A stretch of DNA of 64,000 nucleotides from Roseomonas sp. Lineage in GTDB: Bacteria; Pseudomonadota; Alphaproteobacteria; Acetobacterales; Acetobacteraceae. Positions 18,407-28,141 of the stretch are shown one piece after another. Position 1 is the first letter of the stretch. The number at the start of each line of letters is the position of its first letter. Under the pieces are notes generated by a model that searched no databases, was not told the DNA's origin, and was given only the letters and a program-made list of their open reading frames with translations. The stretch spans positions 1 to 64,000 of the forward strand of contig JADCEV010000057.1 in the NCBI GenBank assembly GCA_020249865.1, in the 5' to 3' direction. The translations under genes and the position numbers were made by a program.

Positions 18407-19492
18407 ATGCCCAGAAATCCGGGCCGCCAGGGGCTGCTATGCCTGATCCTGGCCGGCGCCCTTGCCGCTTGTGACCAGCCGGCCCCGCCACCCGCGGCCG
18501 ATCCGCGCCCGGTGCGCGTGATCAGCGTGGGTGAGCGTGCCGAAAGCACCATCGTCACCCTGACCGGCACCATCCAGGCTGAGACCGAGGTCAATCTTGG
18601 CTTTCGCATTGATGGTCGCATGGTGGAACGCCTGGTCAATGTGGGTGATCGGGTTGAGGCCGGGCAGGTGATTGCGCGGCTTGATCGCACCAATGAGGAA
18701 AACAGCCTGCGCGCCGCGCGCGCTGCCCTTGTGGCGGCCGAGGCGCAATTGGTGGAAACCCATGCGAATTATCACCGCGCGCGCGAATTGCTGCGTACCG
18801 GCTTCGGCACGCGCCAGCGCTATGATCAGGCCGCGCAGCAATTGCAAACCGCGACCAGCGCAGTGGATTCCGCTGAAGCCCAGGTGAATATCGCCGAAAA
18901 CCGCCTGGGCTATACGGTGTTGATCGCTGATGCGCCCGGCACCGTCACCGCGCGCGGCGCTGAACCCGGTGAAGTTGTCGCACCTGGGCGGATGATTGTG
19001 CGGCTGGCGCGCCAGGATGGGCTGGATGGCGTGTTTGATGTGCCGCCCACGGTCAAGGATCAGGCGCCCGCCGATGTGGTTGTCACCGTGGCGCTGACGC
19101 TTGACCCCAATATCCGCGCCCAGGGCCGTGTGCGTGAGGTTTCGCCCAGCGCCGATCCGGTGACTGGCACCTTCCGCGTGCGCATTGGCCTTACCAATCC
19201 ACCGCCGGCGTTGAGACTCGGGTCAACCGTGACCGGTCGTATGGAAGTGTCCAGCGGCGGCGGCTACACCATTCCGGCGAGTGCCTTGACGCGCCAGGGT
19301 GCCAGCCCGGCAGTTTGGATTGTGGATCAGGCATCACGCAGCGTGGCGCTTCGCCCGATTGAGGTGCTGCGCCATGATCCGGCGCGGGTGGTTGTCAGTT
19401 CTGGCCTGGCGCGCGGTGATGTTGTGGTGACCGCAGGTGTGCAGGCGCTGCGCCCTGGGCAGAAGGTTCGCTTGTTGGAAGCCGCACAGTGA
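18407..19492 (+). CDS. RND efflux periplasmic adaptor (membrane fusion lipoprotein)
   Basis: 361 residues. The signal peptide ends in a lipobox (ALAAC, Cys22), so it is lipid-anchored in the inner membrane facing the periplasm. Barrel-sandwich hybrid halves flank a helical hairpin (RAALVAAEAQLVETHANYHR and QLQTATSAVDSAEAQV), as in AcrA-type adaptors. It links the RND pump to an outer-membrane channel not encoded here. The stop TGA overlaps the GTG start of the pump (GTGA), a coupled operon. Confidence 0.93.
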   Translation: MPRNPGRQGLLCLILAGALAACDQPAPPPAADPRPVRVISVGERAESTIVTLTGTIQAETEVNLGFRIDGRMVERLVNVGDRVEAGQVIARLDRTNEENSLRAARAALVAAEAQLVETHANYHRARELLRTGFGTRQRYDQAAQQLQTATSAVDSAEAQVNIAENRLGYTVLIADAPGTVTARGAEPGEVVAPGRMIVRLARQDGLDGVFDVPPTVKDQAPADVVVTVALTLDPNIRAQGRVREVSPSADPVTGTFRVRIGLTNPPPALRLGSTVTGRMEVSSGGGYTIPASALTRQGASPAVWIVDQASRSVALRPIEVLRHDPARVVVSSGLARGDVVVTAGVQALRPGQKVRLLEAAQ

Positions 19493-22400
19493 TCGGCCCC
19501 AATCTTTCCGAATGGTCCATTAAGCGGCCGCAGCTTGTTGTCTATTTCATGCTGGTGGCGGTGATTGCCGGTGCGCTGGTCTTTATGCGCCTTGGCCGCA
19601 ATGAAGACCCTGCCTTCACTTTCCGCACCATGGTTGTGCAGGCCTTCTGGCCCGGCGCCACCATTGAGGAAACGCTGCTGCAAGTGACGGAGCGGCTGGA
19701 ACGCACATTGCAGGAAACGCCCAATCTCGATCGGCTACGCAGCTACACCATCGCGGGGCAGACCACGATCTTCGTTGAACTGAAAGGCTCAACCCCGCCC
19801 GCCGTGGTGCCGGATATGTGGTATGAGGTGCGCAAGCGCATCGGTGATATGCGCCATACCCTGCCGCAAGGCGTGATTGGTCCCGGCTTCAATGATGATT
19901 TCGGCGATACTTTCGGCATCATCTTTGGCTTCACCGCCGATGGCTTTGGCCATCGGGAATTGCGAGACCAGGTGGAAGCCGTGCGATCCCGCCTGCTGCG
20001 CGTGCCGGATGTCACGAAAATCGAAATCCTGGGCGCGCAGGATGAGGTGGTATTCATTGAATTCTCCCTGGAAAGATTGGCCGGGCTTGGGCTGAATTAC
20101 CCCGCGCTGATCGCCGCCCTTCAGGCGCAAAATGCCGTACGCCCGGCGGGTGTGGTGCAGACCGGGCTTGAGAGATTATCGCTCCGCGTTTCCGGCGCTT
20201 TCCAGAATGAGGCTGATCTGGCCAGCGTATCCTTCCTGGCCGGGGATCGGCTGGTGCGGCTCACGGATATTGCCGAAATCCGCCGCGGATTCACCGATCC
20301 GCCGCAGCCGATGTTCCGCGTGAATGGCCGCCCTGCCATTGGCCTTGCGATCGCGATGCGCGAAGGCGGCGACATTCTGGCGCTGGGTGACAATCTGCGG
20401 CGCGAAATGCGCAAGATTGAGCGCGATTTGCCGATTGGGATCGAACCCTTCCTGGTCGCGGATCAGGCAAAAACGGTGGATAGCGCCATTGGTGATTTTA
20501 CCGAAAGCCTGTGGCAGGCCATCCTGATTATCATGGGCGTGAGTTTCGTCGCCCTTGGCATGCGTGCCGGTGCGGTGGTGGCGCTTTCCATTCCGCTGAC
20601 ACTCGCCATCGTCTTCCCACTGATGCTGCTGGCGGGAATTGATTTGCAGCGCATCTCACTCGGCGCGCTGATTATCGCGCTCACCTTGTTGGTTGATGAT
20701 GCGATGACAACGATTGACGCCATGATAAGGCGACTTTCTGTTGGTGATCGCAAGGATCAGGCAGCGACCTTTGCCTATCGTACCCTGGCCGCGCCGATGC
20801 TGACCGGCACGCTGGTGACCATTGCGGGCTTTTTGCCGATTGGCTTCGCGGCCAGTTCGGCAGGCGAATATACCTTTTCCATCTTCGCGGTGGTGGGCAT
20901 CGCGCTGGTGGTTTCCTGGTTTGTGGCGGTGGTCTTCGCGCCGCTGCTTGGTATGGCGATCCTTCAGGCGCCGAAGGTCGCCAATGCCGGCGAAGCGCCA
21001 GCGCCGGGACGCATTTTGCAAGGCTATGCCGGGTTCCTGCGCTTCGCGATCCGCTTTCGGTGGATCACCATTGCAGCGGCGGTTGCAGCCTTTGTCATTG
21101 CGCTTTTCGCCTTGCGGTTTGTGCCGCAGCAATTCTTTCCATCATCGGATCGGCCTGAATTGGTGGTGGATCTGACGCTGCCGCAAAATGCCTCCATCCA
21201 CGCTGCCGAAACCGCCATGGAAAGGCTGGATGCAGCCTTCGCCAAGGACCCGGATATCGCGCATTGGAGCAGCTATGTCGGGCGCGGCGCGATCCGCTTC
21301 TACCTGCCGCTCAATGTGCAATTGCCCAACCCTTTCTTTGCCCAGGCCGTGGTGGTGGCGAAGGATCTGGAAGCGCGCAAGCGCCTGCAACCGCGCATCG
21401 AAGCGCTTTTGGCCGAGCAATTCCCGGCAGCGATTTCACGCGTGGCGCCGCTGGAACTTGGCCCGCCGGTGGGCTGGCCCATTCAATACCGCGTGCTGGG
21501 GCCGGATATTGAAGGCATCCGCGGCATTGCGAAGGAATTGGCGCAAGTGGTTGCGACCAGCGGCGGGGTACGCGGCCCAAGCTTCGACTGGATCGAACCT
21601 TCGCGGCAATTGCGCATTCAAGTGGATCAGGACCAGGCCCGGCAGCTTGGGCTTTCCTCCGCCGCCATTGCCGCCACCTTGAATTCGGTCATTACCGGCA
21701 GCGTCATTACGCAAATCCGCGATGACATCTATCTGGTCAATGTGCTGGCGCGCGCGACGGCGAGTGAGAGGCTATCGCTTGATACGCTGCAAACCATGCA
21801 GGTGCCGATCCCGGGCGGGCGTTCTGTGGCACTTGGGCAATTTGCGACCATTTCCTATGGCCAGGAATATCCGCTGGTCTGGCGGCGGGATCGGGTTTTG
21901 TCGCTGACGGTGCAGGCTGATGTGCGACCGGGCGTATTGCCTGAAGCAGTGGTGGCGGAACTGGCCCCCCGCATTGCTGAACTGCAAGCGAAGCTGCCCG
22001 CGGGCTATGCCATCGAAACTGGCGGCATTGCGGAAGAAAGTGCCAAGAGCCGCGCTTCGGTCATGGCGGTGGTGCCGGTAATGATTGTGGTCATGCTGAC
22101 CGTGCTGATGTTCCAATTGCAAAGCTTCGCGCGGCTTGGTCTGGTGGTGGCCATTCTGCCCTTGGGCCTGATCGGTGTGGTGGCATCCTTGCTCATGTTT
22201 GGCAGGCCACTTGGCTTTGTCGCCATCCTTGGCATCCTGGCACTTCTTGGCATGATTGCGAAGAATGCCGTGATCCTGATTGTGCAGATCGAAGAAGACC
22301 GCGCCTCGGGCCTCGCGCTGCGGGATGCGGTGGTGGCATCTGCCACGTCACGCCTGCGGCCGATGATGTTGACCGCGCTTTCCACCGTGCTCGGGCTTAT

Positions 22401-22542
22401 TCCGATTGCGCCGACTGTCTTCTGGGGGCCGATGGCCTTCGCCATCATGGGCGGGCTTTTGGTGGCAACGCTACTGACGCTGATCGTGTTGCCGGCGCTT
22501 TATGTGATTGTACTGGAACGGCGGGTGGACCGCGCGGCGTAG
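19489..22542 (+). CDS. RND efflux pump inner-membrane permease
   Basis: 1017 residues, the normal size for AcrB/HAE1-like and related RND pumps, starting at GTG 19489 overlapping the adaptor stop. The N-terminus is short and followed by the first membrane helix (LVVYFMLVAVIAGALVFMRL). Two large periplasmic loops separate 12 membrane segments. The proton-relay acids in helix 4 are present (LTLLVDDAMTT). It exports hydrophobic compounds or drugs with the adaptor and a TolC-like channel encoded elsewhere. Its TAG stop is the first triplet of repeat copy A. Regulation may involve the convergent AraC gene, but this is only positional. Confidence 0.94.
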   Translation: MIGPNLSEWSIKRPQLVVYFMLVAVIAGALVFMRLGRNEDPAFTFRTMVVQAFWPGATIEETLLQVTERLERTLQETPNLDRLRSYTIAGQTTIFVELKGSTPPAVVPDMWYEVRKRIGDMRHTLPQGVIGPGFNDDFGDTFGIIFGFTADGFGHRELRDQVEAVRSRLLRVPDVTKIEILGAQDEVVFIEFSLERLAGLGLNYPALIAALQAQNAVRPAGVVQTGLERLSLRVSGAFQNEADLASVSFLAGDRLVRLTDIAEIRRGFTDPPQPMFRVNGRPAIGLAIAMREGGDILALGDNLRREMRKIERDLPIGIEPFLVADQAKTVDSAIGDFTESLWQAILIIMGVSFVALGMRAGAVVALSIPLTLAIVFPLMLLAGIDLQRISLGALIIALTLLVDDAMTTIDAMIRRLSVGDRKDQAATFAYRTLAAPMLTGTLVTIAGFLPIGFAASSAGEYTFSIFAVVGIALVVSWFVAVVFAPLLGMAILQAPKVANAGEAPAPGRILQGYAGFLRFAIRFRWITIAAAVAAFVIALFALRFVPQQFFPSSDRPELVVDLTLPQNASIHAAETAMERLDAAFAKDPDIAHWSSYVGRGAIRFYLPLNVQLPNPFFAQAVVVAKDLEARKRLQPRIEALLAEQFPAAISRVAPLELGPPVGWPIQYRVLGPDIEGIRGIAKELAQVVATSGGVRGPSFDWIEPSRQLRIQVDQDQARQLGLSSAAIAATLNSVITGSVITQIRDDIYLVNVLARATASERLSLDTLQTMQVPIPGGRSVALGQFATISYGQEYPLVWRRDRVLSLTVQADVRPGVLPEAVVAELAPRIAELQAKLPAGYAIETGGIAEESAKSRASVMAVVPVMIVVMLTVLMFQLQSFARLGLVVAILPLGLIGVVASLLMFGRPLGFVAILGILALLGMIAKNAVILIVQIEEDRASGLALRDAVVASATSRLRPMMLTALSTVLGLIPIAPTVFWGPMAFAIMGGLLVATLLTLIVLPALYVIVLERRVDRAA

Positions 22543-22645
22543 AGCATTTTCAAGCCAAGTGGACTCACTTGGCGACTCGGAAAATGCGACCAAACAAAAG
22601 TTTGGATCGGGTCCAGTACGCGAAGGTGAACGGAACCGATCTAAT
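22540..22645. repeat. Structured intergenic repeat, copy A
   Basis: Two modules. Module 1: outer arms GCATTTTC (22544-22551) and GAAAATGC (22580-22587) enclose GCCAAGTG (22554-22561) paired with CACTTGGC (22566-22573). Module 2: arms 22601-22614 and 22632-22644 pair with one mismatch around a 17-base loop ending AAGGTGAAC. Related to copies at 34293-34396 and 42170-42263. It begins with the TAG stop of the RND gene and its other end supplies the TAG stop (22641-22643) of the convergent AraC gene. Confidence 0.85.
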
Positions 22646-23666
22646 AACTGCCGCGCAGCGCTGCGGCCAGCCCAGGTGCCCCCTCGGTCGCTTGCCATTG
22701 CCGGCGCGTCAGCACCTCGCTCGGCGTGCAGCCGAATTCGCGGCGAAAGGCGCGGGTGAAGCTGGATGGATCATAGAACCCAACAGCCTCACCAATGCGG
22801 CTCACGGAAGCCGGCCCATCGGCGCGCATCAGGTCTCGGTAGGCCTGGCGCAGCCGGCGCTGCTGAATAACCCGGGCAATGCCGCCAATCGGCGCGAAGC
22901 AGCGATAAAGCTCTGAGCGTGAAATGCCCGAACGCTTGACGAGCATGGCGGGCGAAAGCTCAGCCTCCCCCAGCGCGGCATCCACCAGCGCAATCACGCG
23001 TGCACGGCGCGCGGCTTCAAGCTGTTGGCGTGTGGATGCCGGGCGTGTTTCCAGACCCATCAGGCAGGCAGACAGCATGGAAGACAAGGCCGCTTCCAGC
23101 CGCGGCGCATCTTCTGCGCTGATTTCATCGGCGGAAGCGACGATACGCGGCAGCATGCCCCCAAGCATGCGCGCTGCCGGGCTGCTGAGTGCCAAGGCGC
23201 GACCGGTCGCGAAAACCGGGGCGAGTTGAGGCAGGTTTTCGGGTTGGATCAGCACGCCGCACCAATGCCCGCCAAGCTTGCGCAGCCCAAAGCCATGCGA
23301 TAGCGCGCCGAGGAGCAGTTCTTCAGGCTTGCCATCTGCTTCAGCAAGGCGGAGGGCCAGCAACCAATGATCCAAGCCATCGCGCAGCCCTTCGCTTCGC
23401 GCGCGGCGATAATCGGCAGCATCGGCCTGGAATTTCAGCAGCACATGCCGGCCAAGTCGGCGGAGTTCAGCCTGCCCGCGAAAACCCGTGGTGCCTGCAC
23501 GCGGCGTGCTGACATGCACAACCGGTTCCCAAAAGGCGCGCCAGACATCGAAGCGGATCGCAGGCGGCAGGTCGCGCGTATCCACCGTGAAACGGCCGAT
23601 TGGTGGGGTATTTGCGCCAGCGCGCGGTGCCGGACTTCCCAAAACCACTGTTCCTGCCTGGGGCAA
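22641..23666 (-). CDS. AraC family transcriptional regulator (second)
   Basis: 341 residues if started at TTG 23666, which has GGGAGAGAGG upstream; no ATG is available near the start, and a GTG lies six codons in. The C-terminus carries two helix-turn-helix motifs (VKRSGISRSELYRCFAPIGG and IGEAVGFYDPSSFTRAFRREFG). The N-terminal half is an AraC-binding-like sensory domain with a FDVWRAFW patch comparable to FDAWRE of the other AraC protein in the window. It is convergent with the RND efflux operon; control of that operon is possible but not shown. The stop codon lies inside repeat copy A. Confidence 0.88.
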   Translation of the reverse strand: MPQAGTVVLGSPAPRAGANTPPIGRFTVDTRDLPPAIRFDVWRAFWEPVVHVSTPRAGTTGFRGQAELRRLGRHVLLKFQADAADYRRARSEGLRDGLDHWLLALRLAEADGKPEELLLGALSHGFGLRKLGGHWCGVLIQPENLPQLAPVFATGRALALSSPAARMLGGMLPRIVASADEISAEDAPRLEAALSSMLSACLMGLETRPASTRQQLEAARRARVIALVDAALGEAELSPAMLVKRSGISRSELYRCFAPIGGIARVIQQRRLRQAYRDLMRADGPASVSRIGEAVGFYDPSSFTRAFRREFGCTPSEVLTRRQWQATEGAPGLAAALRGSY

Positions 23667-24039
23667 AGCAGCCTCTCTCCCACCCGATACTGAGGGCTTT
23701 TTATCCCTCGGCCCCGTGCAATGCCAGCAACATCCGACAGGCCGGGGATAAGGTGCCTAGCATGGGGACGCAACGCTGATCGCCTGCCGCTGCTGCGCCC
23801 GCTATTGATGGGGTAAGCCTGGATTGAAAACTTCATAATGACTGCCGCTGAAGGCCCCTTGCCCTGCCGGGCCGCTGCATGTGATAGGAAGTTCTCAGGC
23901 GCAGTTTTCAAACCTGATTGAGACGGGGCGTAGCGTGGTGCCGTTGGCCATCACACGATGTTCCTGATCAATCCCGGCACGCGCGTCCTGGCCCGCAGCT
24001 TGCAGGAAAACGCCCCGGCCAGAAGCTAGGAACAGAATA
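23667..24039. other. Intergenic region, no gene seen
   Basis: 373 bases between the divergent AraC and DUF1269 genes. It should hold both promoters. A short GAGGG/CCCTC inverted repeat lies near 23690-23710. I see no RNA gene or supported ORF. Confidence 0.4.
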
Positions 24040-24534
24040 ATGGCTGATCTTCTCGTTATCTCCTTCCCGACCGAAGCGCAGGCTGAAGAGGCACGCACGC
24101 GCGTTGCTTCCATGCAGCGCGAATACCTGATTGAACTTGGCGATGCTGTGGTGGCGTTGCGCAAGCCAGATGGCAGCATCAAGCTCAATCAGACCTTTCA
24201 CCCAACGGCTGCCGGCGCGGCGGGCGGCGCCTTGTGGGGTTCCTTGATTGGGTTGTTGTTCCTCAACCCGCTCGCGGGTGCGGCAGTGGGTGCTGCGGCT
24301 GGCGCGGTTTCGGGCAGGCTGACGGATGTCGGCATCAATGACGCCTTCATGAAGGAAGTGGCGGAAAGCCTTCAGGGTGGTGAAGCCGCGCTGTTTCTGC
24401 TGGTGCGGAAAATGACCGCTGAGCGTGTCATGGAAGGGCTTCAGGGCATGGGTGGGAAAATCATGCGCACATCCTTCGACGAAACCAAGGAAGCCATGCT
24501 GCGTGAAGCGCTCGCTGGGGCTAGCGGCGGCTGA
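24040..24534 (+). CDS. DUF1269 membrane protein
   Basis: 164 residues. The start MADLLVISFPTEAQAEEAR and the central Gly/Ala-rich hydrophobic hairpin (about residues 55-90, PTAAGAAGGALWGSLIGLL to AAAGAVSGRL) are typical of DUF1269 proteins. A helical C-terminal half follows. The function of the family is unknown; the Gly-zipper hairpin suggests membrane insertion. The patatin lipoprotein gene starts 19 bases downstream and is probably in the same transcript. Confidence 0.87.
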   Translation: MADLLVISFPTEAQAEEARTRVASMQREYLIELGDAVVALRKPDGSIKLNQTFHPTAAGAAGGALWGSLIGLLFLNPLAGAAVGAAAGAVSGRLTDVGINDAFMKEVAESLQGGEAALFLLVRKMTAERVMEGLQGMGGKIMRTSFDETKEAMLREALAGASGG

Positions 24535-24553
24535 TGCGCGCGGGCGGGTCATC

Positions 24554-25777
24554 ATGAAGCGCTGGCCTGCGCTTCGCATCGCGGCGATCTGCCTGCTGAT
24601 CATGTGCTTGGCGGGCTGCGCCAGCATCGCGCGCCTGCCGGCTCCGCCAGCAGAACAGGTGACAAATATTGATGTCCTGGGCGTGCCTGATTCCCGCTTC
24701 TGGGCCGATGGTGATCCCGCCCCGATTGTTGCGTATTACGATCGCGTGTTGCGGCGCCGACTAAGTGCCCCGCCATCTGGGCGCGGAGGGCGCATGGCGC
24801 CGGGTCATTTCCTCGCACTCTCGGGCGGCGCTGATGATGGCGCTTTTGGCGCCGGCGTGCTGGTGGGCTGGACCGAAACGGGCCAAAGGCCGGAATTCGA
24901 CCTGGTCACGGGCATTTCCGCCGGCGCGCTGATTGCGCCTTTTGCGTTTCTGGGGCCAGCCTATGATCCGCCGCTGCGTTCCCTGTTCACCGAAATCGCA
25001 CAGAATGACGTGGTGCAAATCGGTCAGCTTGCGCTGTCGGTGCTGTTCCGCGAAGCGGTCGCCGATACCACACCACTCGCCCGCCTGATCGAACGCCATG
25101 CGGATGAGGCGATGTTGCAGGCCATTGCGGCTGAATATCAGCGCGGGCGGTTATTGCTTATCGGCACTGTCAATCTGGATTTGGGGCGCCCGGCGGTCTG
25201 GAACATTGGCGCGATTGCCGCAAGCGGCCATCCGGATGCCTTGCGGCTTTTTCGGCGCATTTTGCTGGCCTCCGCTTCCATTCCCGGTGCCTTTCCGCCT
25301 GTCATGATTGATGTGGATGTGGCCGGGCAGCGCTTTCAGGAAATGCATGTGGATGGCGGCGCGGCCATGCAGGTTTTCCTGTATCCGGCACGGTTTCGCC
25401 CGCGCGCTTTGGCGGGCCGCGCCGGACAGCAACGCGAAACCACCGCCTGGGTCATTCGCAATGGCCGTGTGGATGTGGCAATCACCGACCCACCTGGCGG
25501 GATTTTCAGCATTGCGCGCCGGTCAGCGCAAACGCTGCTGCATTTCTCCTCCATCAATGATCTGGATCGGATTTATCTGAGCACCTATCGCGACCGCATT
25601 GGCTTTCGCCTGCATAGCATCGGGCAGGATTTCGATACACCGCGCCCGCGCTTTTTCGATAATGGCTATATGCGCGCGCTGTTTGCCTATGGTGAGGCGC
25701 GTGGCCGCAATCCGGCAAGCTGGATGACAGCGCCGCCCCCGGTTGGGCTTGTTTCTCCGCCGCCGCCCGGGCCGTGA
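24554..25777 (+). CDS. Patatin-like phospholipase lipoprotein
   Basis: 407 residues from ATG 24554; the open frame extends upstream through the DUF1269 gene but only this start gives a signal peptide. The lipobox is CLAGC with Cys22, so the enzyme is lipid-anchored in the envelope. The catalytic set is present: oxyanion glycines in SGGADDGAFG, nucleophile GISAG with Ser122, and DGG with Asp267. It probably cleaves envelope lipids. It lies directly behind the DUF1269 gene and is convergent with the RMD1-family gene (10 bases). Confidence 0.9.
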   Translation: MKRWPALRIAAICLLIMCLAGCASIARLPAPPAEQVTNIDVLGVPDSRFWADGDPAPIVAYYDRVLRRRLSAPPSGRGGRMAPGHFLALSGGADDGAFGAGVLVGWTETGQRPEFDLVTGISAGALIAPFAFLGPAYDPPLRSLFTEIAQNDVVQIGQLALSVLFREAVADTTPLARLIERHADEAMLQAIAAEYQRGRLLLIGTVNLDLGRPAVWNIGAIAASGHPDALRLFRRILLASASIPGAFPPVMIDVDVAGQRFQEMHVDGGAAMQVFLYPARFRPRALAGRAGQQRETTAWVIRNGRVDVAITDPPGGIFSIARRSAQTLLHFSSINDLDRIYLSTYRDRIGFRLHSIGQDFDTPRPRFFDNGYMRALFAYGEARGRNPASWMTAPPPVGLVSPPPPGP

Positions 25778-25787
25778 TGCAAGGTCC

Positions 25788-26570
25788 TTAAGGCATGATC
25801 AGGCCGTAAAGCGTGGTCGCGACTTCGGTCGCGATCAGCAGCACCACCGCCAATTCCAGCAGGCGTGAACGGCGCGTTTCGGTCAATTCCAGCAGGGTTT
25901 CAGAAATCTCGCGGATCATCTCAAGCTTGCCGGAAAGCACTTCGGTGCGTTCCTCAAGCTCCCATTCGGCGGCAAGCACAGCATGCAGCGGTGTCAATTC
26001 CGGATGATCCCACAACAGATCTGGCTTGGCCGCCGTATCCACCCGCGCGGCTGAACGCGCGCGCGCGGCAATCGCTTCCCCAATCAGCGGCACGATCAGC
26101 CGCGTTGGCATACCAAGCCGCCCGCGCCGCAGGCGTTCAAGCGGTGCTTCCAGCCGATCCAGGGTGCGGGCCAAGGTGGTTTCCTGCTGCGTCAGCACAG
26201 CACTTTTCGCGAGCGCCTTGGCCACCAGCGCAAGCCGTGCGGGGCTTGCATCACGCAGCAGAATGCTGCCGGCTTCAGTAGCGCCATCCTCAGCCGCGCC
26301 GATGATGATCTCAGCCGCCTCATGCACCGGGGCATCGAAAGGGTCTTGCAGATGCGGGCGAAGCCCCGTCGCCAGCGCTTCGGCTTCCTGCAGGCTTGCG
26401 CCAATGGTCACCAGCGCACCCCAGCGAAAGGCAAAGGCGCGGCCCCCGCCTGGCAAATCACCAAGGCTCAGCACCCCAGGCAGCACAGGCCCGCGCCGAT
26501 CAAGCGCGCGCGTATCCAGCCTTTCGGCAAGCAGCAGCGCATGGACGGGAAGAGTTGTTGATTCCATCAT
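25788..26570 (-). CDS. RMD1/YagE family protein (DUF155)
   Basis: 260 residues from ATG 26570 (a second ATG follows at once). Matches the RMD1/DUF155 family: an N-terminal alpha/beta region (RAFAFRWGALVTIGAS), a long helical middle, the conserved WELEERTEVLSGKLEMI helix, and a single C-terminal membrane segment (LAVVLLIATEVATTLYGLI). Yeast relatives sit in mitochondrial membranes; bacterial members are uncharacterised. Expected as a tail-anchored inner-membrane protein. It is divergent from the dipeptidase operon. Confidence 0.83.
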   Translation of the reverse strand: MMESTTLPVHALLLAERLDTRALDRRGPVLPGVLSLGDLPGGGRAFAFRWGALVTIGASLQEAEALATGLRPHLQDPFDAPVHEAAEIIIGAAEDGATEAGSILLRDASPARLALVAKALAKSAVLTQQETTLARTLDRLEAPLERLRRGRLGMPTRLIVPLIGEAIAARARSAARVDTAAKPDLLWDHPELTPLHAVLAAEWELEERTEVLSGKLEMIREISETLLELTETRRSRLLELAVVLLIATEVATTLYGLIMP

Positions 26571-26758
26571 GATTGCTCGTGACCCTGCCGGATTGGTTTG
26601 GCGCCGGCACGCCCCCGGCGCCCGGCGCCGGACGGGGGGCACAGCGCCGGGACGGGCCGTGCAAGTCCAGGATGGCACACTTGGCTACACATGTTACACA
26701 GGCAATGGCGCGTCATGGCACCGGCGCGCCCGGCATTCAGGCAGGCAGGCAAAAACAC

Positions 26759-28141
26759 ATGAGCGATCTTGATCGGGTTCTGGCGCAGATTGATGCCGAT
26801 ATGAATGGCGCCTTGGAACGGCTTTTCACCGTTTTGCGGATCAAATCCATCTCGACCGATCCGGCATTCGCCAAGGATTGCGCGGCCAATGCCGAATGGC
26901 ATGCGGCGGATTTGCGCAGCATTGGTTTTGAAGCCTCTGCCCGGCCAACGCCCGGCCATCCGATTGTGGTGGCGCATGACAGGGCGGCCAAAGGCCCTTC
27001 GGCGCTGTTCTATGGCCATTATGATGTGCAGCCGGTTGATCCGCTCGAATTATGGGATCGTGACCCCTTCGATCCGGTGATCGGAGCCCTGCCCGATGGC
27101 ACCAAGGTTATTCGCGGCCGTGGCAGCGCGGATGACAAGGGGCAGCTCATGGCCTTTGTGGAGGCCTGCCGCGCCTGGAAGGCAGTGACCGGCAAGCTGC
27201 CCATCCCCGTTTCGATTTTGTTGGAAGGTGAGGAAGAATCGGGCGGCGTCAATTTGCCCGGATTCCTCGACGCCAACAAGGAAGAGCTGAAGGCGGATAT
27301 CGGCCTGATCTGCGATACCAATATGTGGGACGCGCAAACCCCCGCTATTGTCACCATGCTGCGCGGCCTTTGCGGTGAGGAAGTGATCATCCACGCCGCG
27401 GATCGTGATTTGCATTCGGGCTTCTATGGCATGGCAGCGGCCAATCCGAATCGGATCCTCGCAAAAATCCTGGCTGATCTTTACGATGATCAGGGCCGCA
27501 TCACCTTGCCCGGCTTTTATGATGGCGTGCCGGAATTGCCCGAAAGCCTGAAGCAGCAATGGGGAACGCTTGGCTTCACCGCCGAGAAGTTCCTCGGCGT
27601 GATTGGCCTGTCCCAGCCGGCCGGTGAGAAGGGGCGTGATGCGCTGGAAATGGTCTGGTCGCGCCCGACCTGCGAAATCAACGGCATGGGCGGCGGCTAT
27701 CAGGGCGATGGTTTCAAGACTGTGATTCCCGCCCGCGCTTCCGCCAAGGTGTCCTTCCGCCTGGTGTTTGATCAGGACCCGCATGCGATCCGCAAGGCCT
27801 TCCGCGCCCATGTGCTGGCGCGCTTGCCATCCGATTGCCGCGCGGAATTTATCGAACATGGCTCAGGCCGCGCCATTCGCTTCCCGGATACCGACCCTGC
27901 CTTCGCCAAGGCGCGCGCCGCGCTTTCCGATGAATGGGGCAAGCCGGCGGTCTTTATCGGCTCCGGCGGTTCCATTCCGGTCACGCATATGCTGAAGACC
28001 TCGCTTGGCATGGATGTGGTGCTGGCGGGCTTTGGCCTGGAAGATGACCGCATCCATAGCCCGAATGAGAAATACAATCTGGAAAGCTTCCAGAAGGGTA
28101 TCCGATCCTGGGCACGTATTCTGGAGGCTTTGTCCAAATGA
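26759..28141 (+). CDS. M20 family dipeptidase
   Basis: 460 residues from ATG 26759; the frame is open upstream, but those residues are low-complexity and read through the promoter region. Zinc ligands of the M20 CNDP/PepV-like group are visible: YGHYDVQPVDP, RGSADDKGQ, EGEEESGG, and a late histidine in HSPNEKYNLE. It hydrolyses dipeptides or related amides in the cytoplasm. Its stop overlaps the start of an AbgT transporter by 4 bases (ATGA), so the substrate is probably what AbgT imports, for example aminobenzoyl-glutamate or a short peptide. Confidence 0.93.
   Translation: MSDLDRVLAQIDADMNGALERLFTVLRIKSISTDPAFAKDCAANAEWHAADLRSIGFEASARPTPGHPIVVAHDRAAKGPSALFYGHYDVQPVDPLELWDRDPFDPVIGALPDGTKVIRGRGSADDKGQLMAFVEACRAWKAVTGKLPIPVSILLEGEEESGGVNLPGFLDANKEELKADIGLICDTNMWDAQTPAIVTMLRGLCGEEVIIHAADRDLHSGFYGMAAANPNRILAKILADLYDDQGRITLPGFYDGVPELPESLKQQWGTLGFTAEKFLGVIGLSQPAGEKGRDALEMVWSRPTCEINGMGGGYQGDGFKTVIPARASAKVSFRLVFDQDPHAIRKAFRAHVLARLPSDCRAEFIEHGSGRAIRFPDTDPAFAKARAALSDEWGKPAVFIGSGGSIPVTHMLKTSLGMDVVLAGFGLEDDRIHSPNEKYNLESFQKGIRSWARILEALSK

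Noticed and set aside
16833-18491. A 552-codon minus-strand frame
   Set aside because: Antisense to the alpha/beta hydrolase, rich in Arg/Gly/Gln, no motifs or ribosome site.
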